Of a DNA stretch of 64,000 nucleotides, positions 18,619 to 26,072 are shown piece by piece. Both the position numbers and the translations under genes were made by a program. Source of the DNA: JAGXLC01 sp041686375 (GTDB taxonomy: Bacteria; Bacteroidota; Bacteroidia; Bacteroidales; UBA12077); NCBI GenBank assembly GCA_041686375.1, contig JAWLEB010000011.1:14030-78029 (forward strand), read 5' to 3'. The first letter of the stretch is position 1; the number at the start of each line of letters is the position of its first letter. The notes under the pieces were generated by a model. That model was not told the DNA's origin, made no database searches, and worked only from the letters and a program-made list of their open reading frames with translations.

Positions 18619-19023
18619 TTATGGCTTATATTTAATAGTATCAGTTGCTATTAAGATATTTTCATGAAATATTTTAAGCTGAAGTTCAATGCTGTCATTT
18701 AATGTGTTATCTAGGTTAAATTCTATTTTAGATAGGAAGATTTTTTCTTCTGGCGGAGCTTCAAATTTTCCTGACTGTTTTACTTTTGATCTCCCACTTT
18801 TCCCGTTTTTCCATCCATAAAATTCGTAGGAAAAATTATTTATCTTTTCAAATGATTCATTCATGAAATATGCTGAGAAAATTAAATTCTTGGTATGCGT
18901 TTCTTGTTCAATCCAGGATAATATTTTTGTTTTTTCTTCTTGGGCCATGGAATTGTCAGAATAAGTAAAAAGGAAAATAAATACTATACTTAATAATTTC
19001 AATATTTGTTTTAGTTGTTTCAT
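18619..19023 (-). CDS. csgH: CsgH-like curli chaperone
   Basis: 134 residues with a signal peptide ending at about residue 27 (NSMAQ). The mature part is a single small beta-sandwich. It keeps the CsgH/CsgC pattern: a Y-x-F-x-G-W strand, a SGRSKVKQSGKF segment (around residues 80-91) where known CsgH proteins have a Ser/Gly-rich SxxxQSGxF, and a late IELQLKIF strand. CsgH-type proteins bind curlin in the periplasm and stop premature amyloid formation. The call is by pattern recognition plus its place in the csg cluster. The unusually long leader of 126 nt from the terminator includes the conserved 24-nt element. Confidence 0.75.
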   Translation of the reverse strand: MKQLKQILKLLSIVFIFLFTYSDNSMAQEEKTKILSWIEQETHTKNLIFSAYFMNESFEKINNFSYEFYGWKNGKSGRSKVKQSGKFEAPPEEKIFLSKIEFNLDNTLNDSIELQLKIFHENILIATDTIKYKP

Positions 19024-19122
19024 GGGGAATTCATATCAAAATATAAGTAAGTTATATAAAAAAAAATAAAACTGAAACTTTTTTTATAACTTTACGTAGA
19101 ATTTTTTGACCAATTAACATTT

Positions 19123-19146
19123 ATTTTTGGTTAAACAATTAGGTAT
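19123..19146 (-). promoter_or_regulatory. Curli leader element, csgH copy
   Basis: Read on the minus strand the element starts ATACCTAATTG and runs 24 nt. It is identical to 21294-21317 in front of csgA. Here it lies about 100 nt before the csgH start and directly after the terminator of the csgB-like gene. A 22-codon frame (ATG at 19120) begins just after it; I do not call that a gene. Confidence 0.55.
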
Positions 19147-19149
19147 AGG

Positions 19150-19192
19150 AAAATTAAAATTGTCCACCGATACGGTGGACAATTTTAATTTT
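19150..19192. terminator. Strong hairpin after the csgB-like gene
   Basis: A perfect inverted repeat with 20-bp arms (core TTGTCCACCG / CGGTGGACAA) and a 3-nt ATA loop. U-rich flanks on both sides make it work in either direction. It lies 13 bp after the stop of the csgB-like gene and separates it from csgH. Confidence 0.85.
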
Positions 19193-19205
19193 ATTTAATT
19201 TTTTG

Positions 19206-19778
19206 CTACGGAGAATTGGTTATTTTCATTTTCACACCTTCTCCTTTCTGATTGATGGTCAAAGGCAAATTTTGCATCCCCTCGTTATAAATTCCCAGTC
19301 CATTGCCATATTGCTCTATTGTATGGCTTAGATTATAGCCATCTATACGGTCGTAGATGTAGTTTTCATGACCTTGTTGACGGTAATACCCGGAATTTCC
19401 ATTTCCATCGATGCCTAAATCTATAATATTGCCTTTCCCGTTTGATTGTTCTGCAGTTGATATGTTGTTATTGCCATTTATATATAGCTGGATGTAATTT
19501 TCATTATCATTGAGCCCGAATTTATTACGTTCCTGCTCTATAAAGGATCGACTCCATTCAAAATTATTGGGTACATCAATTGTGTTATCCCCTTCATTAT
19601 TGAACTCATATCCCTTATTATCATCCAGCTGCATCATCAACTGCTCCTCATGTTGCTGAACCTCTTTCTTGCTTTTTATGTTTTGTGAGTAAGCTTCCAT
19701 TTGAGGCAACAAAACAAGGAAAGTAAGAAGAAAAATCATCAGAGCATAATATTTGTTTTTATTAGATTTCATTTTCAT
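19206..19778 (-). CDS. Curlin-repeat protein, minor subunit/nucleator candidate (CsgB-like)
   Basis: 190 residues with a signal peptide (about 1-32, ending YSQ). An acidic Gln/Glu-rich segment (about 33-90) is followed by about four curlin-type repeats of 22-24 residues with the N/Q ladder: NENYIQLYINGNNNIS, GNIIDLGIDGNGNSG, ENYIYDRIDGYNLSHTIEQ and a last degenerate copy. It sits directly after the large curlin gene. The small size and N-terminal extension suggest a nucleator or adaptor like CsgB rather than the bulk fibre subunit, but the repeats do not prove which. An A/G-rich AAGGAA stretch precedes the start. Confidence 0.8.
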   Translation of the reverse strand: MKMKSNKNKYYALMIFLLTFLVLLPQMEAYSQNIKSKKEVQQHEEQLMMQLDDNKGYEFNNEGDNTIDVPNNFEWSRSFIEQERNKFGLNDNENYIQLYINGNNNISTAEQSNGKGNIIDLGIDGNGNSGYYRQQGHENYIYDRIDGYNLSHTIEQYGNGLGIYNEGMQNLPLTINQKGEGVKMKITNSP

Positions 19779-19832
19779 TTCCTTTCTTTTTTTACTCTGA
19801 TCTAAATCAAGTAATTAATTGATGATTTTTCC

Positions 19833-19876
19833 AAATAAAGGAGAAAAGGCCAATTATTACCCTTTCTCCTTTATTT
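19833..19876. terminator. Hairpin terminator after the large curlin gene
   Basis: Arms AAATAAAGGAGAAAAGG and CCTTTCTCCTTTATTT pair with one bulged base and an 11-nt loop, starting 5 bp after the curlin stop codon. On the minus strand it ends in a T-rich run. Partial read-through would give more csgA-like than downstream mRNA. Confidence 0.75.
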
Positions 19877-19880
19877 AATA

Positions 19881-21284
19881 TTATTGTTGAATTTCGATAC
19901 CACTTTGAGTAGTGTTTACCCAGTTGTTGTTTCCATACTGGAGAACCTTGGAAACTTGGCCAGAACCGGTTTGATTTATTTCTGTCCAGTTATCGTTGCC
20001 AATAAAATCTTTTGTATAACCATGATCCCAAGCTCTTTGCTGATCCCATACACCTTGATCAACATATGCTTTGTGTCCGCTTCCGTCTTGCTCAATATCT
20101 ACGTAGTTTTTATCACCATACTGATGAGCTTGAGCTGTGTTGTCGCTACCAAGCTGATAAATGTTAGACCAGTTTTGGTCTGCCTCATTATTATTATGGA
20201 CTGATTCTTCAGAACCATTGGCATTATAAACATCCTGCACTTGCTTGGCATAGTTACCGGAACCATCTTGCTCAATATTGGCCCAGTTGTCTCCACCATC
20301 CTGATCGGTGAAAGCCTCGTTATCATTTCCTGATATTGTATGTACAGCTGTGTTACCACGTCCTTCTTGACCTAATATTCCTCCAATGATGGATTTGTTT
20401 CTATCACCATTATTAATATTTGTTTCTGCATGGTTGTCTCCTGTTACATAGATTCCTGGGGATCCTTCTTTGTCTTTAGTCTGATAGTGTTCTACAGTGT
20501 TGTTGTCACCAGTGATGTCGACTATTGATTTTTGTTCATCACCATAAGATTTTCCATGTGTTCCAGCCTGCTCAACTCTGACTTCGTTATGTTCACCTAT
20601 AATGCCAACTGTTGAGTGATTGTAGTCGTCATCCTGGATAACAGTAACTCTTTGGTCTCTGGCGCCATAAGCATTGCCTAATTCAGCATCGATTTCCACC
20701 TTAGAAAAGTTGAAAGCTCCTGTTTGGTCAACATCTACAAATTGATCGCTTCCTTTAATATCACCTTCCATTTTGTTATAACTGCCTGTTTGATCAATAG
20801 TGATGAGAGAATTGTCACCTTCATACTTAAAGGGGCTTGTGCCACTAATGTCGTTTTGATAACCAACTTGATTAAATTTTAAGAAGTTATCATCTCCTTT
20901 TAGTTTTGCATCAAGAAAGTTTTCTCCTCCTATTTGGTCTACGTGAACGACATTTTGGTAATTATCAGCGTCATACCAAGAAGCTTGGTCGACTGTGGCA
21001 CTGTTATCAGTCCCTACTTGATTTGATTCTAATAAATTAGTGTAGCCTTTTACACCATAATCAAGCATGTTGTTTTCTCCTTCTTGTTCAACAATTGCTT
21101 CGTTCCAGGTGCTATTACTGCCGTTTGTGTTTTCCTGGAAAACATCTGAACTGTTGTCTACACCCATTTGGGTTACGTCTGCTTTATTGTAGTCTTCAAT
21201 TTGTTCTACAACTGAGTTGTTTTGAGCAACTACCATTCCGGTCATAAAAATGACCACTGCGAATAAACTAATTAACTTTTTCAT
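19881..21284 (-). CDS. csgA: Large curlin-repeat protein, major curli subunit (CsgA-like)
   Basis: 467 residues, three times the length of E. coli CsgA. A signal peptide (about 1-20, ending VVAQ) is followed by curlin repeats up to the C-terminus, roughly twenty units of about 22 residues, with the alternating hydrophobic/Gln/Asn ladder (YNKADVTQMGVDN; NWANIEQDGSGNYAKQVQ; NWTEINQTGSGQVSKVLQYG). Asp and Gly gatekeeper-like residues are frequent between strands. Exported through CsgG it should form the amyloid fibre. It is preceded 54 bp upstream by the FecR-curlin gene and followed by its own terminator. The symbol reflects role; sequence identity to E. coli CsgA is low. Confidence 0.88.
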   Translation of the reverse strand: MKKLISLFAVVIFMTGMVVAQNNSVVEQIEDYNKADVTQMGVDNSSDVFQENTNGSNSTWNEAIVEQEGENNMLDYGVKGYTNLLESNQVGTDNSATVDQASWYDADNYQNVVHVDQIGGENFLDAKLKGDDNFLKFNQVGYQNDISGTSPFKYEGDNSLITIDQTGSYNKMEGDIKGSDQFVDVDQTGAFNFSKVEIDAELGNAYGARDQRVTVIQDDDYNHSTVGIIGEHNEVRVEQAGTHGKSYGDEQKSIVDITGDNNTVEHYQTKDKEGSPGIYVTGDNHAETNINNGDRNKSIIGGILGQEGRGNTAVHTISGNDNEAFTDQDGGDNWANIEQDGSGNYAKQVQDVYNANGSEESVHNNNEADQNWSNIYQLGSDNTAQAHQYGDKNYVDIEQDGSGHKAYVDQGVWDQQRAWDHGYTKDFIGNDNWTEINQTGSGQVSKVLQYGNNNWVNTTQSGIEIQQ

Positions 21285-21293
21285 AACATTTGA

Positions 21294-21317
21294 ATTTTTG
21301 GTTAAACAATTAGGTAT
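21294..21317 (-). promoter_or_regulatory. Curli leader element, csgA copy
   Basis: This 24-nt element (minus strand, starts ATACCTAATTG, ends AAAAAT) is identical to the csgH copy and ends 9 nt before the csgA start codon. Between it and the start lies ATGTTATGA: a two-codon frame whose stop overlaps the csgA ATG. No classical Shine-Dalgarno sequence is visible, so the element may act in translation initiation or mRNA stability. Confidence 0.55.
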
Positions 21318-21337
21318 TTATTTAGAAATTAGAAAAA

Positions 21338-22963
21338 TTATTTATTTTGTTGATTAATATTTGCTTTGTTGTTATTGCCTTGTTGTGTTATATTTAGTTC
21401 GTTATGCTCACCGTGTTGAATTATATCAGCTTCATTATATTGTCCTTGCTGTAAAATTCCCGGGTCTAATGGACTGTAGCCTGCTTTGTTATTTATTCCT
21501 TGTTGCCTGGCTGTTATGATATTGTATCCGCCATCCTGCAGCATGAACAGAAGGTTTTCTTCTCCTTCGACTTGCGCATTTATTCTGTTCTCAAGACCTT
21601 CCTGGGTTGAGTATACATTTGAATTGTAGGATTCCATAATTTGGAAGATCGAAATGTTTTTATCACCTATCTGCTCTTGTCGGGTTGACCACTCATAATC
21701 ATCGTTCTTATCTTGAATGTTGTTACCGGAAAATTCGCTTTCTGCACTATTATGATTACCACGCTGAACTTGTTCTGAACTGAGGCCTGAGCCTATTTGC
21801 TCTATATATGCCTGATTATAGTTGCCTTCTTGATGCACAATACTTAGGTTGTTTTTGTTTTCCCTGCCCTTATGGTTCTCTGGCAGATAGTAATACTGAT
21901 TTCCTCCCCCTGTAAGAATACTTCCTTTAGCTCCAGTTGGTGTTTCTTTTGTAATACTTATTAATTTGTTTGCTCTTGTTTGATTTTGGTTTGAGTTTGA
22001 TTGATTATTTTGTGCGTAATTTTTCGGGTTTTCATTTTTTAAAGTAACATGAGCTTTCGTTCCTTTAGCTTCCGTATTATTTTTATCTTCTTTATTTAAT
22101 GTACTGCCGGTTGATGAATTATCTCCCCGGGAGAAATGCTGTTTAGTTGATTTTGTGTCTTTGTATTCTTTCACCCATGTTGTATGTCCTTCCGGGCTGC
22201 TGGCTTTCTTTATCAGGCGGTCGTTTTTTGGAAAATATTGTACAATATCACCAGGAATCATCGCTATTGTTTTATGTTTTGCTTCAAGCCTGATCTTACC
22301 TGAATTAAGAACAACAGTTGTGTTATCTGCATTTTTACTAATATTAAACTCTGTGCCAATTACTTCAACCTGAACATCTCCTGTTTCAACTATAAATTTA
22401 ATTGGTTCTTCATCAATGATAGTTTCTGAAACGCTAAAATATGCTTCTCCCTCAAGAGAGACCCTTCTTAATCTTTCATTCTCCCAATTTTTATTAAATG
22501 TTAACCTGGTGTTTTCATTCAAAATGACATGGGATCCATCTGGAAGGCTTATTTCTTTTTGTTCCTGTGTAGAGGTTATGAATTCAGAACGGCTGTTGAA
22601 ATCAGTTAAATAAAAATATGCCGCAAATCCTCCGAATAAAATAATAAGTAATGATGCTGCAATTTTTGCTAATTTGCCTATCCGAAATGTCTTTTGCTGA
22701 CTGTCTTCAGCTGGAGTTAATTCATCATAAAAATGGGAGATTTTTTCATAATCATTGTCGATTTGAGATGGTTTAATTTTTATTTCATCGGGAGTAAAAG
22801 CTTGGAGAATGTAATAGGCTTCTTCAACAATTTGCTTTTTCTCCGGGTGAAGTGCGATCCATTCTTCCCATACCTGGATGTCAGTTTTATTGCATCCCAA
22901 AGCCCACCTTTGAAAGCTTTCTTCCAGAATAAGTTCCTCGACTGTATGATAGGTGAAATCCAT
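21338..22963 (-). CDS. FecR-type anti-sigma factor fused to curlin repeats
   Basis: 541 residues in one uninterrupted frame. Residues 15-56 (FQRWALGCNKTDIQVWEEW) form the cytoplasmic anti-sigma domain of FecR proteins. A single TM helix is at about 99-118. The FecR domain spans about 125-230 (EISLPDGSHVILNENTRLTF; VIGTEFNIS). The usual C-terminal DUF4974-type signalling domain is absent. Instead a polar Asn/Lys/Thr-rich linker (about 265-370) leads to curlin-like repeats (about 372-541), e.g. EADIIQHGEHNELNITQQG. There is no second signal peptide in the linker, so it is not two genes joined by a lost stop. With N-in topology the curlin part lies in the periplasm. It immediately precedes the major curlin gene. 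Function as a curli-responsive anti-sigma factor is inferred. Confidence 0.85.
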   Translation of the reverse strand: MDFTYHTVEELILEESFQRWALGCNKTDIQVWEEWIALHPEKKQIVEEAYYILQAFTPDEIKIKPSQIDNDYEKISHFYDELTPAEDSQQKTFRIGKLAKIAASLLIILFGGFAAYFYLTDFNSRSEFITSTQEQKEISLPDGSHVILNENTRLTFNKNWENERLRRVSLEGEAYFSVSETIIDEEPIKFIVETGDVQVEVIGTEFNISKNADNTTVVLNSGKIRLEAKHKTIAMIPGDIVQYFPKNDRLIKKASSPEGHTTWVKEYKDTKSTKQHFSRGDNSSTGSTLNKEDKNNTEAKGTKAHVTLKNENPKNYAQNNQSNSNQNQTRANKLISITKETPTGAKGSILTGGGNQYYYLPENHKGRENKNNLSIVHQEGNYNQAYIEQIGSGLSSEQVQRGNHNSAESEFSGNNIQDKNDDYEWSTRQEQIGDKNISIFQIMESYNSNVYSTQEGLENRINAQVEGEENLLFMLQDGGYNIITARQQGINNKAGYSPLDPGILQQGQYNEADIIQHGEHNELNITQQGNNNKANINQQNK

Positions 22964-23079
22964 TTGCCTTTGTTGTTTGCTCTTTTATAGTAAAAGAAGA
23001 AATTTGTCTTTTTGTGGACATATTTTTATGAAAAAATTGGAAAATATTTTTTTTGATAGATCTAAAAAAAATCAGACTT

Positions 23080-23514
23080 ATGAAACCCTCATCCACTAAC
23101 GTAGACAAAAGCCTATGTATAATTCATGAGGGTTCCATGGGATGCAGAATCAAAAAATGGAGACTTTAGTAGATATAAGTCTCAGATTATGAAACCAATA
23201 ATCAAACTTTCTCCAAATGAAACCCTCATCCACTAACGTAGACAAAAGCCTATGTATAATTCATGAGGGTTCCATGGGATGCAGAATCAAAAAATGGAGA
23301 CTTTAGTAGATATAANNNNNNNNNNNNNNNNNNNNNNNNNNNNNNNNNNNNNNNNNNNNNNNNNNNNNNNNNNNNNNNNNNNNNNNNNNNNNNNNNNNNN
23401 NNNNNNNNNNNNNNNTCAAAAAATGGAGACTTTAGTAGATATAAGTCTCAGATTATGAAACCAATAATCAAACTTTCTCCAAATGAAACCCTCATCCACT
23501 AACGTAGACAAAAG
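23080..23514. repeat. 137-bp tandem repeat array interrupted by an assembly gap
   Basis: Units start at 23080, 23217 and, after the gap, a partial one ending with the next unit start at 23483. The first two starts are exactly 137 bp apart. Each unit begins ATGAAACCCTCAT and carries its near-inverse ATGAGGGTTCCAT 33 nt further on, so each can fold into a hairpin with 13-bp arms (one mismatch). The gap at 23316-23415 is exactly 100 N, a placeholder, so the true copy number is unknown. The uniform spacing with identical unit sequence excludes a CRISPR array. Confidence 0.85.
23316..23415. other. Assembly gap (100 N)
   Basis: Exactly 100 unknown bases inside the tandem repeat; the standard length for a scaffold gap of unknown size. 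Anything in the gap, including extra repeat units or a gene, is invisible here. Confidence 0.98.
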
Positions 23515-23794
23515 GACATAAATAGAAAGCAGATGATACGGATTGAGCGGATAAACGCGGATTTATTTATCAAAATTAATAATCGCCTTACGATTCGTTT
23601 CGTAAATCATTTAAAATAAGCATAATAACTGCAATTTATTCAAATGAGGTAATAACTTTTAAAAAAAAAGATATTCAAATGAAAAAACATTTGTTCATGT
23701 CGGGAAAAGGGCGAAAATGATCTTGATTTGGCTGAGACTTGCTTTTGACAAAATATTATGTCAGTCGAATGGAAGAGATGGGGTATTAATTAGT

Positions 23795-23831
23795 AAAAAA
23801 AAGAGGTATAGTTTGCTATACCTCTTTTTTT
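23795..23831. terminator. Terminator after the DUF4168 lipoprotein gene
   Basis: AAAGAGGTATAG and CTATACCTCTTT form a perfect stem with a TTTG loop and T-runs on both sides, 34 bp after the stop of the minus-strand lipoprotein gene. It would end the csgEFG-lipoprotein transcript and thus separates it from the FecR-curlin unit. Confidence 0.85.
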
Positions 23832-23864
23832 CGTAGATTTTTTAGTTTCTGTAGTTTGGCATGT

Positions 23865-24422
23865 TTATTCTTCCATTTCTTCCATAGAACCTTGAAGCTT
23901 CTCTTGTAATTTTTGCATCAACTCAGAATCTCTTTGTGCGGCTTCAGCTATTTGTTGATATCGTTGCATTGTTAGGCCTGCATCTTCTATAGCTTTTTCC
24001 ATTTCTTCCTCAGCTCCTGTCTGAACATTTTGTAATTCTTCCATGATGTTTCTGAACTGTTGCATTTCCTCTTCTGTTGCATCACTTTCTCCTTCTTGTT
24101 GCATTTGCTGTGATCGTTGAATTTCGTTAAACCGTTCAACCTCCATGCCTTCGTCTTCAACGGTCTTGTTAATGTCTTGCTGTACTTCCTGGTTGATAGT
24201 TTGGACTCTGCGTGCTGCATCAACAAATTTGTCGAGTTCTTCCTCTGAAACATCAATATCTTCGCCTTGTTCCATCTGATCTGGCATTTGTTGCTCCTGC
24301 ATTTCTGAGGGTGCTTGCTGTTGTTCTCCTTCTCCTTCTCCTTCTTGCTTTTTGTCACCTTGTTGACAGCCTGAGAGGATTAGTAACCCGATTGCTAAAC
24401 TTCCTAAGATTTTTAAATACAT
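23865..24422 (-). CDS. DUF4168-type lipoprotein
   Basis: 185 residues. The lipobox LLILSGC gives lipidated Cys19, followed by a Glu/Gln-rich low-complexity linker (about 20-55). Two similar halves follow, SEEELDKFVDAARRVQTINQ with EDEGMEVERFNEIQ, and TEEEMQQFRNIMEELQNVQ with EDAGLTMQRYQQIAEAAQ. This is the all-helical DUF4168 pattern with an internal duplication. The family has no assigned function. It sits 126 bp downstream of csgG and upstream of a strong terminator, so it is probably transcribed with csgEFG. Confidence 0.8.
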   Translation of the reverse strand: MYLKILGSLAIGLLILSGCQQGDKKQEGEGEGEQQQAPSEMQEQQMPDQMEQGEDIDVSEEELDKFVDAARRVQTINQEVQQDINKTVEDEGMEVERFNEIQRSQQMQQEGESDATEEEMQQFRNIMEELQNVQTGAEEEMEKAIEDAGLTMQRYQQIAEAAQRDSELMQKLQEKLQGSMEEMEE

Positions 24423-24548
24423 ATTGGTTCTTTTTTTATGTTTATACGTTACAAGTTTGAACGAAATTACAAATTTATTATTATTTCCCTACAAAAAAAA
24501 ACATTTTCTTAATATTGACAAAGAATAAATAAAAAACATATGTAAAGT

Positions 24549-25940
24549 TTAAAAGTAAAAAGATACTCCTATAAGGCCGTCCCAGTAATAATCATTCATA
24601 ATACCATGTACAGCTCCGTCAATTCTATCGTTAAGAAAATAGTGAATATTTATAGATGAATTTATACCCCATCTCCGTTTTGTATCTATTAAATATTCTA
24701 ATCCTGCACCACCATTAATTTGTGGGTAAAAATCGTTTATACTGCTTGGTATCTTAAATTTATATAGGTTGTTATGACTTTTAATGTTTACTCCAACACC
24801 TGCCTGCAAAAACGGGCTAAAAGGTTTTTTGGGAGTCAGACGGTATATTCCTCCAATATTCAGGTAATTTAACCCTTCATAAAATTCGTTTTTTGAAGCG
24901 ATATATGCTTTTCCAATATTCACAAAGGGAACAAAACTTTCAGTAAATTCATAACTAAACTGTAAGTTAACTACTGGTTTGTTTATGGAATGCTGATAGT
25001 CTCCCACATATTGAGTTAAGCCTGCCTCTGCTTTTGCCGAAAATTTATATTCTCTTGTTTTGTCAATTAATCCAAAGATATCAGATTTTTCGTTTTTTGC
25101 TTTATCTTCAATATAGGTTTGTATAATTTCTGAATTGATATCTTCAGGATTTTTCAGATCCCATAAATTGTCAAATAAACCTTCAATAATCAGACTTTCT
25201 ATGGCTTTTTCAATAGCTTCCTTCACCGCAATTTCTGTAGGCTCGTTATATGTTATTCCTGTTTCAGCTTCCAACAGCCTTTTGAATTTAACATATCGAA
25301 ATATTCCTGCATCAAGTTTCTGGGAAAGTATAGTTTTGGTTGCGTTTACTGTTTTCAGGATCTTTCCGTTCTGCGTTGAGATGGCTCTTATGTAGACTGT
25401 TACTCTGTCTTGTCTGTACTCACCGGAAGCTCCTGTGCCGAAGTAACGCATTCCTATTCCCCCGGTTTGAACATTATGATCATAAGATATAATACCTCCT
25501 TCCAACATAATACCGGCAAATAAAAGGGGTGGAAGATTGTTGGATTCATTTGGGTTGTAATGCGCTCTGGAGGAACGTATAATTTTTCTTTCATTAAGTA
25601 AGTTGCCTAATCCTTCTCTTTCTATAGGGATAAACCAGCCTGATTCTTCAAGTGATTTTATGAGGATTGAAGTAGCCCCCTGTGTGATTGCTGTAGACCA
25701 ACTTCCACCGGTTTCTGTGAGTTTATATTGACCCGTTTTGTCACGGAAATTATATACTGCAGCCATTACCATTTCTTTTGGGGGTGGAAGCTTGTTTAGG
25801 CGTTTTTCTGTATTGGTTATTTGTCCTAGCTTAGGGTCTTCAGTGCTTATGGGTTGCTTGAGGATAGCTCCACAGCTATTTAGTACAAGAACCAGACTAA
25901 CAGAAATAACCTGTGTGAATCTTATGTTTTTTGATATCAT
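24549..25940 (-). CDS. csgG: CsgG curli secretion channel with C-terminal barrel-like extension
   Basis: 463 residues from the start chosen at 25940, which gives a clean lipoprotein signal (LVLNSC, Cys23); the frame is open to 25991. Residues about 45-280 align by eye with E. coli CsgG throughout: VYNFRDKTGQYK, ESGWFIPIEREGLGNLLNER, GGIISYDHNVQTGGIGMRYF, KTILSQKLDAGIFRYVKFKRL. The constriction loop reads TETGGSWSTAI, so the E. coli Asn55-Phe56 pair is replaced by Ser-Trp. Residues about 300-463 add a domain of outer membrane beta-barrel type (FSAKAEAGLTQYVGDY, FSPFLQAGVGVNIKS) not found in E. coli CsgG. It forms the nonameric outer membrane pore for curlin export. Confidence 0.93.
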   Translation of the reverse strand: MISKNIRFTQVISVSLVLVLNSCGAILKQPISTEDPKLGQITNTEKRLNKLPPPKEMVMAAVYNFRDKTGQYKLTETGGSWSTAITQGATSILIKSLEESGWFIPIEREGLGNLLNERKIIRSSRAHYNPNESNNLPPLLFAGIMLEGGIISYDHNVQTGGIGMRYFGTGASGEYRQDRVTVYIRAISTQNGKILKTVNATKTILSQKLDAGIFRYVKFKRLLEAETGITYNEPTEIAVKEAIEKAIESLIIEGLFDNLWDLKNPEDINSEIIQTYIEDKAKNEKSDIFGLIDKTREYKFSAKAEAGLTQYVGDYQHSINKPVVNLQFSYEFTESFVPFVNIGKAYIASKNEFYEGLNYLNIGGIYRLTPKKPFSPFLQAGVGVNIKSHNNLYKFKIPSSINDFYPQINGGAGLEYLIDTKRRWGINSSINIHYFLNDRIDGAVHGIMNDYYWDGLIGVSFYF

Positions 25941-26072
25941 TTGAATATATGTGTTTAATCTGATTTGGTTTGAATGGAACCCATCAAACATTTACTTAAT
26001 GATTCTGTAAAGTTACCTATAGTAAAGCTTATAATATTCTGATAAACCAATCTATATCCTGAATAAATCATG

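Larger units (their letters stand above)
22964..23864. other. Gene-free stretch inside the curli island
   Basis: About 900 bp between the FecR-curlin gene and the DUF4168 lipoprotein. It contains the 137-bp tandem repeat array with the N gap (23080-23514), a segment at 23515-23600 with the CGGATTGAGCGGATAAACGC-type wording often seen as intergenic filler in this phylum, and a terminator at 23795-23831. The promoter of the FecR-curlin gene must be in 22964-23080, but no clean TAnnTTTG box is seen there. Confidence 0.6.

Noticed and set aside
19052..19120. 22-codon frame between the 24-nt element and csgH as a leader peptide
   Set aside because: It stops 29 nt before csgH, has no overlap or coupling with it, and its sequence looks like AT-rich noise; I first suspected an ATGA overlap but the frame does not reach it.
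23263..23502. Open frame running through the N gap
   Set aside because: It depends on unknown bases and consists of the tandem repeat; no protein can be supported.
23080..23514. Possible CRISPR array at the repeat region
   Set aside because: The whole 137-bp unit repeats, with no short constant repeat separated by variable spacers, and no cas genes are in the window.
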